Notes: generated by a model not told the origin, from the sequence alone. Counted from the first letter of the stretch, positions 18,858 to 27,566 are shown. The stretch is DNA of 64,000 nt from Oceanisphaera profunda (GCF_002157895.1 NZ_CP021377.1:2914001-2978000), one strand, 5' to 3'. Translations and numbers: made by a program.

Positions 18858-19586
18858 ATGAATCAGCAAACACATGCGCGCCAAGTCATTTTGGACACAG
18901 AGACCACGGGTATCAACATGGACTCGGGCCCTCATTACATGGGCCACAAAGTCATTGAAATTGGCGCGGTAGAGGTAGTGAACCGTCGCTTAACCGGGCG
19001 TCATTATCATGTGTACCTCAAACCCAACCGTAAGATAGATGAAGAAGCCATTAAAGTGCACGGTATCACCGATGACTTTTTGGCCGATAAACCGCCATTC
19101 TCTGGGCAGGTAGAGGAGTTTCTAGACTTTATTCGCGGCGCTGAATTGGTCGCCCATAACGCGCCCTTTGACGTGGGCTTTTTAGATTATGAGCTAAGCC
19201 TCATTGGGCGCAAAGAGCGGGTGGCCGAGCTGTGCAAAGTCACCGATACCTTAGCGCTGGCCCGCAAACTCTATCCCGGTAAGCGAAATAACCTAGACGT
19301 GCTCTGTACGCGATATGGCATAGATAACAGCCATAGAACCTTGCACGGTGCGCTCTTGGATGCGGAGATTTTGGCCGATGTATACCTGTTAATGACAGGT
19401 GGCCAAACCAAGTTAAATTTGCAAAGCGACAGCCAACAGCAAGATGACAGAGGCGGCATCCGCCGCTTAAATACTGCCCGTGCGCCACTCAAAATTATTC
19501 GGGCCGATGCCCAAGAATTACAAGATCATGAAGCCCGCTTAGATTTAGTGATGAAAAAAGGAGGCAGTTGTTTATGGCGCAGCTAA
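18858..19586 (+). CDS. dnaQ: DNA polymerase III epsilon subunit (proofreading exonuclease)
   Basis: The 242-residue DEDDh exonuclease proofreads replication. Exo I is VILDTETTGI, Exo II is HNAPFDVGFLDYEL, and Exo III is HGALLDAEILADVY with the His and Asp. The length equals that of E. coli epsilon (243). The C-terminal part that binds alpha is present. It overlaps the following gene by 13 bp, an arrangement that implies co-translation. Confidence 0.96.
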   Translation: MNQQTHARQVILDTETTGINMDSGPHYMGHKVIEIGAVEVVNRRLTGRHYHVYLKPNRKIDEEAIKVHGITDDFLADKPPFSGQVEEFLDFIRGAELVAHNAPFDVGFLDYELSLIGRKERVAELCKVTDTLALARKLYPGKRNNLDVLCTRYGIDNSHRTLHGALLDAEILADVYLLMTGGQTKLNLQSDSQQQDDRGGIRRLNTARAPLKIIRADAQELQDHEARLDLVMKKGGSCLWRS

Positions 19587-20728
19587 TCAGCCGCTCTTTA
19601 TTAACTGTTTGTTTAAGCTTGAGCTTGCTGTTTACGGCGTTGAGCAGTCATGCATCCGAGCAAAGTGCCCGTTGGTTAAGTAATACCTTTCGTATCGATC
19701 CCTCTATTTCTTCCCTGACCTTGCTGATTGAGCGCGAGCCTAACAGCGCTCCCGTGGTGTTAATTCGCCCCGATGGCAGTAAATATTACCAACATTCACA
19801 CCCCAACCATATTAGCTGGGTGAGCACCCATGATCGCGATGTGATCACCCTTTGGCAACCCGAGCCTGGGCCTTGGCAAGCGACCGGCAAAGTGACCCCT
19901 AAGCGCGGCATCACATTGGTCAGTGAATTTGAACTGGCGCTTAGCCCGTTGGCGGAGCGGTTATATCAGCAAGAAATCCTTAAACTGGACGCCGAATTAC
20001 GCCACGGTGCTACCCGTTTAGATGCTAACTTTTACCTACAAGATTTAGCCTTGCAGGCGCAGCTCATTAATTTGCGCATCGACCCAGATGCGCAATTTGC
20101 TCCCGCCCCCGTAGTGGTGGGCGAGTTTAAAGATGACGGCGTAGGGCTGGATGCCATCCCCAACGATGGCAAGCTCACCGCACAAGTGATCTTGGATATA
20201 TTGCCCGGCGAGTATTTATTTCAAAGCGAAATTAGCAACCAAGTGCTGGCGCGCACCAAAGAACAACAGGTGATGATTTATCCTATGCCGCTGAAACTGA
20301 GCTTTGCTAAGCCAGATGAGCAAGGCCAATGGCATATTACCGTTACCGCTGATCACGAGCTAATTGCCAGTAGCTTGATTATTACCGGCGAGCTGGTTAC
20401 GCCATCTCAACAGCGTATTCCCATTTCTGGCACCGGCACGCGCATTTCACTGCCCGACGCCCTAGAGCCCGGTAACTATTATTGGCAAGGCCGAGCCTTT
20501 GCCACTAATCAAGAAGACCGTGAAATACAGCTTGAGCTGGTCGAGCAAGTGATCCGCGTTAGTCCTGCTGTTACTGCAAGCGAAGAGCTAAGCCCAGTTA
20601 AAGATAGCAACACCTTAACCTACAGCATCGCCGGCGTTATCTTGCTGTTAGTGCTGGCATTAATAGGCTGGATTTTAAGAAAGCGCGCAGCTAAAAAGCG
20701 CTTAAACAGAGATAAAACGCTAAGCTAA
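19574..20728 (+). CDS. TIGR03503-like exported membrane protein
   Basis: This 384-residue protein has an N-terminal signal peptide (about residues 1-28, ending near SSHASEQ). A large beta-rich periplasmic part follows, with FRIDPSISSLTLLIER and GDDGVGLDAIPNDGKLTA-like pieces. It ends with one transmembrane helix (YSIAGVILLLVLALIGWIL) and a Lys/Arg-rich cytoplasmic tail. The layout fits TIGR03503, a gammaproteobacterial family of unknown function. The ATG at 19574 has GGAGG at a workable distance; the TTG two codons earlier is too close to it. It is translationally coupled to dnaQ. Confidence 0.75.
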   Translation: MAQLISRSLLTVCLSLSLLFTALSSHASEQSARWLSNTFRIDPSISSLTLLIEREPNSAPVVLIRPDGSKYYQHSHPNHISWVSTHDRDVITLWQPEPGPWQATGKVTPKRGITLVSEFELALSPLAERLYQQEILKLDAELRHGATRLDANFYLQDLALQAQLINLRIDPDAQFAPAPVVVGEFKDDGVGLDAIPNDGKLTAQVILDILPGEYLFQSEISNQVLARTKEQQVMIYPMPLKLSFAKPDEQGQWHITVTADHELIASSLIITGELVTPSQQRIPISGTGTRISLPDALEPGNYYWQGRAFATNQEDREIQLELVEQVIRVSPAVTASEELSPVKDSNTLTYSIAGVILLLVLALIGWILRKRAAKKRLNRDKTLS

Positions 20729-20791
20729 TTGTATATTTATAAGGTTAGTGATTGAAAGTTAAGCAAGTGGACTAAAAGAACAAGTTTGCGG

Positions 20792-20820
20792 TTGACCTCT
20801 TACTTGCTCGGTACTATTAT
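20792..20820 (+). promoter_or_regulatory. tRNA-Asp promoter with GC-rich discriminator
   Basis: TTGACC (20792-20797) and TATTAT (20815-20820) are separated by 17 bp. GGCCC follows, the GC-rich discriminator typical of stringently controlled stable RNA promoters. Confidence 0.75.
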
Positions 20821-20849
20821 GGCCCTCGTCTGCAGCACGCTGCTGACGA

Positions 20850-20926
20850 GGAGTGGTAGTTCAGTTGGTTAGAATACCGGCCTGTCACGCCGGGGGTCGC
20901 GGGTTCGAGTCCCGTCCACTCCGCCA
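20850..20926 (+). tRNA. tRNA-Asp (anticodon GTC)
   Basis: The 77-nt cloverleaf has acceptor GGAGTGG pairing with CCACTCC, a D arm with AGTTCAGTTGGTTAGA, anticodon stem CCGGC/GCCGG around the loop with GTC (20883-20885), a T arm GGGTTCGAGTCCC, and encoded GCCA. It is almost the same as E. coli tRNA-Asp. Its 3' end serves as the left attachment site of the genomic island. Confidence 0.98.
20907..20925 (+). other. Left attachment site of the island (tRNA-Asp 3' end)
   Basis: The 19-bp stretch GAGTCCCGTCCACTCCGCC recurs exactly and in the same direction at 60483-60501. A tRNA 3' end as one copy and a stray fragment as the other is the usual signature of tyrosine-recombinase integration. Confidence 0.8.
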
Positions 20927-20936
20927 TATTTAAAGA

Positions 20937-20970
20937 AACCTTTAGCTATTGATAGCTAAAGGTTTTTTGC
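20937..20970 (+). terminator. Terminator after tRNA-Asp
   Basis: AACCTTTAGCT (20937-20947) pairs with AGCTAAAGGTT (20954-20964), and six T follow. Confidence 0.9.
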
Positions 20971-21021
20971 TTTTCCATCCCCGCTAAAACTCATCATTCC
21001 TACTTTGTCAAACCCACCTCC

Positions 21022-21049
21022 GTGACCGAACCGTGACCATTTGGTGACC
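21022..21049 (+). repeat. Three GTGACC boxes at 11-bp spacing next to the attachment site
   Basis: GTGACC occurs at 21022, 21033 and 21044, so all three lie on one face of the helix about 100 bp inside the left island end. They may be arm-type binding sites for the lost integrase or excision factor. The remainder of the gap to the VWA gene holds one ACAAGCTTGC site and no gene. Confidence 0.5.
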
Positions 21050-21185
21050 AAACACTTGTTTTGACCGGTGTTCAAAATCATGAGACTAAGCTCGATTACT
21101 CCTACCTTAAATTTGCAAGACTTTCAGTTGTAGCTTGCTACTAAAAATACTGACCTCGCTTTATTTTATTCACACCCTGCCGTAC

Positions 21186-21195
21186 ACAAGCTTGC
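21186..21195 (+). promoter_or_regulatory. Island palindrome site 1, upstream of the TerY-P triad
   Basis: ACAAGCTTGC lies 91 bp before the VWA start codon. It is one of eight ACAAGCTTGY sites in the island, each upstream of a transcription unit. Confidence 0.65.
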
Positions 21196-21286
21196 GTCAG
21201 ACCGAGCCACTCATTCCTTTTGTTATTCTTTATCCCATCGAAGCCAAACGGCTTGCCTCCCCCTCAACAGCAAAAGGAATAACGCC

Positions 21287-21952
21287 ATGTCATACGACTT
21301 AATACTGGCCAACGACTTGATTGAGAATCCATCTGCCCGCTGTGCGGTCACCATGGTGTTGGATACCTCGGCTTCTATGTCGGGCAGTCCGATACAGCAG
21401 CTTAATGAAGGTTTTCAATTATTTTTGAATACCCTCAGCGAAGACGAAGTGGCCGCTTACTCGGTAGATGTGTCAGTGATTACCGCCGGTGGCCAAGTAG
21501 AGCAGCGCTTACCTTTTACCTCACTGAGCAGCATTGATAACTGCGAACAGTTTTCGGCCAATGGCATGACGCCGTTAGGCGGCGCGGTTGACTTAGCACT
21601 TGCTCAACTAGAGGCCCGAAAACAGCAATACAAGGCGAACGGTGTGGCGTATTACCAGCCTTGGTTGGTGATTATTAGTGACGGTGAACCCAACGATAAT
21701 TGGCGAGCAGCGGCGGCCAAAGCGCGCGATTTATCCGCCAATAGAAAGTTGGTGAGCTTGGTGATTGGCGTAGCGGGTGCCGACATGCAGATTTTGGGTG
21801 AGTTTTCTAACCGCCCAGCTATTGGCCTGCAAGGGGTGAAGTTTAAGGAGTTCTTCACTTGGTTGTCCGCCAGTATGAGCCGGGTGTCTGCTTCTAGCAG
21901 TACCAGTGCCGGCGTGAACTTACCGCCCATGGACAGCTGGGCCAGCATTTAA
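21287..21952 (+). CDS. VWA-domain protein, TerY-like
   Basis: This 221-residue protein is almost entirely one von Willebrand A domain. The metal-ion-dependent adhesion site DTSASMSG (about 27-34) is intact, with the further ligands in NGMTPLGGA and ISDGEPND. Such TerY-type proteins occur with a PP2C phosphatase and a protein kinase in the TerY-P triad described by comparative genomics, thought to sense stress or assemble protein complexes by phosphorylation. The next two genes supply exactly those partners, so the assignment rests on domain and context together. AAAGGAATAACGCC precedes the ATG. It is the first gene in the island. Confidence 0.88.
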   Translation: MSYDLILANDLIENPSARCAVTMVLDTSASMSGSPIQQLNEGFQLFLNTLSEDEVAAYSVDVSVITAGGQVEQRLPFTSLSSIDNCEQFSANGMTPLGGAVDLALAQLEARKQQYKANGVAYYQPWLVIISDGEPNDNWRAAAAKARDLSANRKLVSLVIGVAGADMQILGEFSNRPAIGLQGVKFKEFFTWLSASMSRVSASSSTSAGVNLPPMDSWASI

Positions 21953-22034
21953 GCGCCACTGCGGTGCCTAGGGGCAGAGCGCCCCTTATTTCCAGACCAT
22001 TCAATGACCCACTCATTTTTACTGCGAGGTGCTT

Positions 22035-23033
22035 ATGACTCAACTCCACCAGGTATTCGACTCTTATGAAGAAGAGAAATGGTTAGCGCCAGAACTCGCG
22101 CGCGGCGGTGAGGGGGCGGTATATCCGCTGCAAGATAGGCCCAATGTGCTGGTTAAATGCTACCACAAGGACTATTTGCAAAAGAGCGGCTCCGCCCAGC
22201 TCGAGAACAAAGTCAGCGCTATGCAAAGTGTGGCGGCGTTAAGAAATTGGCCTGGGGTGAGCTGGCCGCTGGTGTCTGTGTATGACCAACAGCAGCAGTG
22301 GTTGGGTTATGCCATGCGCCGCGCGGTAGGCGTACCTATGCATTTAATGGCGCACCCTATGCTGTATCAAAAGCACTTTCCTAATTTGGATCGCCGCAAG
22401 ATTGTGAGTTATCTCATTAATTACTTGCAGCAGGTGCAAGCGTTACACTGCCACCAAGTGATGCTAGGCGACTACAACTTGCAGAACGTGCTGTGCGATC
22501 CGCACTCCGATAAAGTCACGCTGATTGACTGTGACAGTTATCAACTGGAGTTGAATGGCCAGCTGTATCCGTGCCCCGTGGGCAGCGCCGATATGACCGC
22601 CAAAGAGCACTTAGGGATAGCCTTTAACCAAATTAGGCGCACGCCCGAAAGTGAAGCGTTTTCTATGGCCATCATTTTGTTTAAGTGTCTGATGCTTGGC
22701 CGTCATCCCTACGACATTGTGGGTGGGGCAGATCCGGTGAGTAATTTGCAGCAGGGCAACTTTGCTTATGGCATTGGCAATAAAGGCGTGCCTAAAGGCC
22801 CTTGGTATAACATTTGGAGCCATATGCCGCACCGCATAAAAAGCCTGTTTATTGCCACCTTTACCGAAGGCGCAGGGCAGCCTAATAAACGGCCTACCTT
22901 AGCAGAGTGGGAAAAGTCGCTGGCCATTTACGCCAATGAAATCGATAAAGGCTGGCACGAAAATGCCATTAAGCCCGCGGCGCCCAAAGGTCGCGATTAT
23001 CAGGGCGACAGCCAACGCATTATTCAACTTTAA
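22035..23033 (+). CDS. Serine/threonine protein kinase-like protein of a TerY-P triad
   Basis: The 332-residue protein has a degenerate but readable kinase core. The Gly loop is ARGGEGAVY (about 23-31), the ATP-site Lys is in VLVKCY, the catalytic loop is LGDYNLQNVL in place of HRD, and the metal motif is LIDCDSYQ in place of DFG. The Asp and Asn of the catalytic loop and the Asp of the metal motif are kept, so activity is plausible. GAGG precedes the ATG at 22035; a GTG two codons earlier lies on the ribosome site itself. It lies between the VWA and PP2C genes, 82 bp and 11 bp away. Confidence 0.86.
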   Translation: MTQLHQVFDSYEEEKWLAPELARGGEGAVYPLQDRPNVLVKCYHKDYLQKSGSAQLENKVSAMQSVAALRNWPGVSWPLVSVYDQQQQWLGYAMRRAVGVPMHLMAHPMLYQKHFPNLDRRKIVSYLINYLQQVQALHCHQVMLGDYNLQNVLCDPHSDKVTLIDCDSYQLELNGQLYPCPVGSADMTAKEHLGIAFNQIRRTPESEAFSMAIILFKCLMLGRHPYDIVGGADPVSNLQQGNFAYGIGNKGVPKGPWYNIWSHMPHRIKSLFIATFTEGAGQPNKRPTLAEWEKSLAIYANEIDKGWHENAIKPAAPKGRDYQGDSQRIIQL

Positions 23034-23044
23034 GGGGTAACGCA

Positions 23045-24499
23045 ATGAACAATGACACTCAACAGGCCGAGCAAAAAGGAATTATTATGCGCGCAAAAGA
23101 ATCAGCATCAGCGGGCGTCACCCACTTAGAGCCGGAGGCTAACGAATTCGTTGTTAGCCATGTAGACCCGTTGGCCAATAACGCCAAAATACCAGATTCG
23201 GCTACCGCCGACTCGGCCCCCAATGAGGTAAAACGGATACCGCACACGCCGTTTGGTACCTTCCCTTTGGGTGTGCTTCCTTTTGGCTTTGGGATGACAT
23301 TTACTCCCTCTCATATTGCAAAGCTGATAGCGGGTGGTGAAGGTGCTGTTGATTCAAAAACTGAACAAGAGGCGAGCATTGCAATGGAAGTAGTAGCAGA
23401 AACAGCTTTTGAGAAATCGATAGCGTCAGATCAGGTTCTTGAAGGAGTAGCCGCACCAAGCGTCATTATTCCAGAAGCCAAATCTTTAAAGCATAAGGCT
23501 CAAGAAAGCACTGCTCAAGAAACTATGGCTCACGAGCTATCTGCGTCAGTATTAGAGCAACAAAGTAAAGTAGAGCCTCAAGAGGCCGAACCTGCCAAAA
23601 CCACGCATTCACTGAAGAAAACTAAGGCTGCTAAAAAGGCATCGCTCTCTAAGCCATTAGCGTGCGTGATTAATCATCAATGGCAAAGCATGCATGAACA
23701 AGTGGCAGGGCGTAGCCATCGTAATGCACTGCAACCCATGCCATGCCAAGATGTGGCCTTTAGCGCCATACAGCCCCGGCCTATTTTGTTATTAGCTGAC
23801 GGCGCAGGTAGTGCGGCGGTGTCTGAACAAGGAGCGCAAGCCTTGGTATCGGGTATTTCTCGTTTGCTGAATACGCTTGAACAGCAAGTGGCAAGCTTAC
23901 TTGATCAACCAACCAGTACTGCAGCAGAGGCCCGCCAGTTTTGTTTGTTGCTGATTAAACACGGTATTGGCTTATTAACAGATAAAGCCAGTGAACAGCG
24001 CCGCGCCGTTAAAGACTTTAATGCGACGTTTCTTGTGGCTATTTTAGGCAAAGAAAACTGGCTGTGGTTAAGAGTGGGAGATGGCGGGTTAGTGATGGAA
24101 ACCATGACCGTCGAGCAGAATGCGGAAGCTACTGCGGGCGCTAAAATGCAGCTTAGCCCTACGCTCACCGTATTAGGTAGCAGCGGCAAAGGGGAATTTG
24201 CTAATCAAACCACCTTTGTAAATGCTCACTTGCAGCCAGAGCAGGTGCAAAGCGGTTTTATGCCGATAGCAGGGTTGACCGGTTTGGCACTGATGAGTGA
24301 TGGTGCCGCAGAGCGACTGGTGGCCTATGACGGCAGTAGAGCGTCATCGCAATTGAGCCAGTGGTTTCACAGCCTGCGCGCCGGCAAACTCAAGCGGCAT
24401 ACTTTAGTGCAGCGCTTAGTGGCTGAAGAGTTTGTCACCGGCATGTCTGGCGACGACTGCAGCCTGGCCTTACTAGCCACCGAGTTTGTTATGGAATAA
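23045..24499 (+). CDS. PP2C-type protein phosphatase with long variable N-terminus
   Basis: The 484-residue protein should reverse phosphorylation by the kinase upstream. The PP2C domain occupies about residues 215-480: PCQDVAF, then LLADGAGSAAVSEQGA (metal ligand), RVGDGGLVM, ALMSDGAAERL and GMSGDDCSLALL. The first ~200 residues are low-complexity and Glu/Ala/Lys-rich, with one unusual hydrophobic stretch (FGTFPLGVLPFGFGMTF, about 74-90). This may be a membrane or partner-binding segment. VWA, kinase and PP2C make a complete TerY-P triad. Confidence 0.87.
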   Translation: MNNDTQQAEQKGIIMRAKESASAGVTHLEPEANEFVVSHVDPLANNAKIPDSATADSAPNEVKRIPHTPFGTFPLGVLPFGFGMTFTPSHIAKLIAGGEGAVDSKTEQEASIAMEVVAETAFEKSIASDQVLEGVAAPSVIIPEAKSLKHKAQESTAQETMAHELSASVLEQQSKVEPQEAEPAKTTHSLKKTKAAKKASLSKPLACVINHQWQSMHEQVAGRSHRNALQPMPCQDVAFSAIQPRPILLLADGAGSAAVSEQGAQALVSGISRLLNTLEQQVASLLDQPTSTAAEARQFCLLLIKHGIGLLTDKASEQRRAVKDFNATFLVAILGKENWLWLRVGDGGLVMETMTVEQNAEATAGAKMQLSPTLTVLGSSGKGEFANQTTFVNAHLQPEQVQSGFMPIAGLTGLALMSDGAAERLVAYDGSRASSQLSQWFHSLRAGKLKRHTLVQRLVAEEFVTGMSGDDCSLALLATEFVME

Positions 24500-24509
24500 G
24501 GAAGTAGCG

Positions 24510-24575
24510 ATGGCGTTGGATACCGACAATAATCCTAGCCATTTGAAAAATGCACATAAAAAACGCCTGCACTAG
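24510..24575 (+). CDS. Possible 21-residue remnant at the end of the triad operon
   Basis: A short frame starts 10 bp after the PP2C stop, has GGAAG before its ATG, and ends inside the next terminator hairpin. It could be the start of a fourth gene that was cut off when the repeat and CRISPR region arrived. It may equally be chance. Confidence 0.25.
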   Translation: MALDTDNNPSHLKNAHKKRLH

Positions 24576-24597
24576 CAATAGTGCAGGCGTTTTTATT
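24560..24597 (+). terminator. Terminator of the TerY-P operon
   Basis: AAAACGCCTGCAC pairs with GTGCAGGCGTTTT around TAGCAATA, followed by further T residues. Confidence 0.9.
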
Positions 24598-24603
24598 TCC
24601 GCG

Positions 24604-24692
24604 ACTTGTAGCCGCCAATTTATTCGGCGGGTGGCGCGAAGCGACACGCTGTAAACCAAGCTTAAACTCACAGTAGAGAGTTGACCGACCAG
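24604..24692 (-). repeat. Repeat flanking array 1, inverted copy at 44325-44408
   Basis: About 85 bp carrying the BIME-like GCCGCCAATTTATTCGGCGG and a CACGCTGTAAACCAAGCTTAA piece recur in opposite orientation just beyond array 2. Arrays 1 and 2 with their leaders are likewise inverted relative to each other, so these copies extend a long inverted pair. Confidence 0.75.
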
Positions 24693-24747
24693 TGCACCTC
24701 CACGCAAGAGCGTGCTGCACAGTGCTGCCTTTCTATTCAAAATTCAA

Positions 24748-25272
24748 CGCTAATAACCCTTTAAATCAGGGCTGGGTTCAGAGAATGCACCATGCCAAGA
24801 AGAACGATAAGCCACAGTCTTAATCCCTTTTAAGTCAGGGCGGCGTTCAGAGTAAGTATTATCAGTACGATGAAGCTGAAGACACGTCTTAATCCCTTTT
24901 AAATCAGGGCTGGGTTCAGAGTGAAAAATGCAGATCCTTTAGGTGCTTCACTTTCTGTCTTAATCCCTTTTAAATCAGGGCTGGGTTCAGAGGCCATCAT
25001 CTCCGCACAAGAAGTTCTAGGGGTAGAGTCTTAATCCCTTTTAAATCAGGGCTGGGTTCAGAGAGTAACGCACTGTTAATTGGACCAACTGGTAGTGTCT
25101 TAATCCCTTTTAAATCAGGGCTGGGTTCAGAGAGCTGTAGTTGCAGTTGTTGGCTTGTCTCTTTTTGTCTTAATCCCTTTTAAATCAGGGCTGGGTTCAG
25201 AGATGAAAGTAATAGAAGTGCCGATTATCGAAATGAGTCTTAATCCCTTTTAAATCAGGGCTGGGTTCAGAG
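24748..25272 (-). CRISPR. CRISPR array 1 (8 repeats, 7 spacers)
   Basis: The 36-bp repeat, read on the minus strand, starts CTCTGAACCCAG and ends GGGATTAAGAC. Repeats start (plus coordinates) at 24748, 24817, 24886, 24957, 25028, 25097, 25167 and 25237. Spacers are 33-35 bp. The leader is on the right, so transcription runs leftward. The leftmost repeat is badly degenerate and the next has a few changes, as expected at the old end of an array. The repeat type (A) is shared with array 2 near cas1-cas2. Confidence 0.97.
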
Positions 25273-25390
25273 GGTAGAGCGTTTTAACCGCTTTACAATC
25301 AAACACTTACAGAGGCCTTTATTGACGATTGTTAAATCTAAAAATCGCTGTTCGATTGAGTCCTCTTTTTACTGCTGAATTGCTCAATAA
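25273..25390 (-). promoter_or_regulatory. Leader of CRISPR array 1
   Basis: This AT-rich stretch, read on the minus strand, matches the leader of array 2 (42900-43013) almost base for base, including TCGAACAGCG and AAAGGCCTCTGTAAGTG. It should carry the promoter and the integration signal for new spacers. Nothing else is visible from here to the site at 25551. Confidence 0.85.
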
Positions 25391-25550
25391 ATAACCTAAC
25401 TGTTTGAAAGTAAGCAAAGCACTGTGCTTGGCCTTACTTGCCAACAAATATTAACTAACCAAACCAGTCTTTTAAAGAACAAAACCGCCTGCATTATCTG
25501 CTGTTGGGCGCGGTAAGTAAAGGGTGCGGGCGTAGATCTGTTAGTGAGTC

Positions 25551-25560
25551 ACAAGCTTGC
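25551..25560 (+). promoter_or_regulatory. Island palindrome site 2, upstream of the GNAT-like gene
   Basis: ACAAGCTTGC lies 74 bp before the start codon of the next gene. It belongs to the eight-site ACAAGCTTGY set. Confidence 0.6.
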
Positions 25561-25633
25561 ATGGCTAATAAGAAAAGTGTGACTGAGTAAGCTTCTCCTA
25601 TCAACCGACCCCCTTGGCCTGACTGGAGTAAAC

Positions 25634-26158
25634 ATGCGAAATCCCATTCCTCATTCTTCTATTACTGCTTGTAACGATATCGACATGATGCAGTCATTTG
25701 TTGCTCAAGTATGGGATTTGCTGGTTGCCAGTTATGCTCAAGTGAGTGGCGGCTTAAATTTTTCTTCTAAAGAAGATTTGATGGCGAGTAGCGCCAGCTG
25801 GAAGTTGGTGTTGCACCACAGTAGGAAAGTGTTGGCAGTAACGGTTTATAAAGCTAAAAAAGGCTTAAAATTAGTGGCCATGGCCACAAACCAGCTTTTT
25901 AAAGACTTGGCCCGTAATGCCTTGCGCCTGATTATTAGTGCGGATTTGGCCAGCTGCTGGATGGAGTTGTCGGAGCAAGCCGAGCGATTTGTGCTTAAGT
26001 ACTGTAATGGTCACCGCTACATTATTCATGGCAGCTTAGTGGCGCGCCTACTCGATAAGCCCATTAGCATGACCGATGGCGATGGCTTTCATTATAGCCG
26101 CGCCATAAATGCCCAACACAAGACTAAAATTGCCTTGGGCACGCCACGATATTGGTAA
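25634..26158 (+). CDS. Uncharacterised protein, possible GNAT-like acyltransferase fold
   Basis: The 174-residue soluble protein has no motif I can name with certainty. The order of strands and helices (SASWKLVLHHSRKVLAVTVYKA, then KLVAMATN, a long helix, then a C-terminal stretch with DGFHYSRAINAQHK) recalls phage-type N-acetyltransferase-like proteins. The acetyl-CoA loop is not clear, so this is a guess. It stands alone, with the shared ACAAGCTTGC site upstream, and converges on the frameshifted CARF gene 17 bp away. This placement argues that it is part of the island's programme. Confidence 0.55.
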   Translation: MRNPIPHSSITACNDIDMMQSFVAQVWDLLVASYAQVSGGLNFSSKEDLMASSASWKLVLHHSRKVLAVTVYKAKKGLKLVAMATNQLFKDLARNALRLIISADLASCWMELSEQAERFVLKYCNGHRYIIHGSLVARLLDKPISMTDGDGFHYSRAINAQHKTKIALGTPRYW

Positions 26159-26175
26159 GTAAAACGAGCCAATAT

Positions 26176-27566
26176 TTATTGTGGAAAAATGATCTCTATC
26201 CGGTCAGCATCCAGTGGTAGGCCTTGTTTTTTGGTGTTTTCTTCATTGCCTTTTGCGTTAAGCGAGCCATTAGGCATAATTTCTTTGAGGATATGTTCGC
26301 CAAATTCTAGACTCATGCGATTTTTCAGCGCATTTCTTCTGGTATCCATGTATTTAGAGGTCATGCCATTATTTTTTAATAGCGCTTCTAAAAACTGATA
26401 TTTTTTTCCTACGACTTCTTCTAGGTTTAGCTGTTTGTTAAAATATTCATCAATACGATCTTTAGGTTGTTCTTGCTTTAGTTTTTCATCTTTTTCATCA
26501 CTTGCTATTAAGCTAAGGACCTGATCTCGCAAGTTGATGAAATTCTGGTTGTTTATAGCGTGAGGATTGTTTTTTGGTAATTGTTTATCAATTAATAAGT
26601 AGCTATTTATAAATGAAATGGCTGCTTCATGAGTATGAAGTTCATACTCTTTTCTTGGTGCATCTTCGTTGGGCTTAATAAAGTAATCATTGTTTTTGAT
26701 TTCTCCTAAGTTTTTGTTTTTCTTGGCGAGGGCCATCATCAATAAATACGCAAGGCTAAGTGTATCTTTACTAAAATCGACAGTCTGATCTAACAAGCTT
26801 ACGGTGCGTTCAGGGATGTTAATGATGATGACATAATCATCAGCCTGACGATACTTTTGTACATCAGCTACCAGCCGGCCAAAGTCTACGCTATTTGCTT
26901 CAAGGTATTTACCCGGTACCAGGTCGCGCAGTGCCAAGAAGGGAATGTTAGCCAGCTCTACATTAGCAAGCTTGGCATCTATGTCTCTTGGTGCCTCGCC
27001 TTTTTTCACAAAAGCAGGAATAAGACAAGTTTCAGGCGTGGGATAAAAGAACTGACGGTTACCTTCGTATTCTGCATCCACCAAAATATGCGACAGCGTA
27101 TCTTGGGGCGGCCAAATAACGATAACGCAAAGCCGGTGTAATAACCTTGGGTTTTACGGCCGCCAGCAATAGAAACATGCAAGGCGCAATTATCGTTAGA
27201 GGTATATTGACGAATAATATTAGCAATAAAATCTGCCGCGTCGGCATTGTCTTTGCTATTACGAATGTCGTCCAAAGGTTCATTGTTGGAAGTCACAATG
27301 GTTTGATAGTCAATGGCGGTCGGTAAGTCGGTTAAATGATAGTCCTGGGCTAATTTGGTGTAGTAACCGTTGGCTCCGTCTAGTCCTTTTTTAGCTTCTA
27401 TGATGCCGGTAGTGGTAGACACGACCACTATTTTGCTCGGCATAAACATAGGTAGCTGTTGCCGTTGGCGTTGCACGGTGAGCGCATAAATTACTTCGGT
27501 AATAATTTGTGGCGAGGTGCCCACAGAAATAAGTAACACTTTTTCTGGATGTTCTTCAGGTCGCAT
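26176..27566 (-). pseudogene. CARF-domain CRISPR accessory protein (NE0113-like), frameshifted
   Basis: Two overlapping frames read as one protein of about 465 residues. The first (from 27566) opens with VLLISVGTSPQIITEVIYAL and has SIAGGRKTQGYYTGFALSLFGRP. These are the CARF-type nucleotide-binding strand and loop of the TIGR02584 (NE0113) family seen with type III CRISPR. At a run of four C (G on the plus strand, 27105-27108) the frame breaks; one more C would continue it as QDTLSHILVDAEYEG into the second frame. The C-terminal half is helical and charged, and I see no canonical RxxxxH HEPN pair. It may be a sequencing error, a true mutation, or a slippage site. The gene is divergent from ykvA. 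Confidence 0.8.

Noticed and set aside
20927-21286. Integrase gene next to tRNA-Asp
   Set aside because: No frame of useful length and no recombinase motif is present between the tRNA and the VWA gene on either strand.
24604-24740. Small protein-coding genes on the minus strand after the TerY-P terminator
   Set aside because: Frames of 60-83 residues there follow the repeat that recurs at 44325-44408; no ribosome site or known pattern supports them.
26795-26806. ACAAGCTTAC as a ninth palindrome site
   Set aside because: It lies inside the CARF coding region and breaks the symmetry at the last position of the core.
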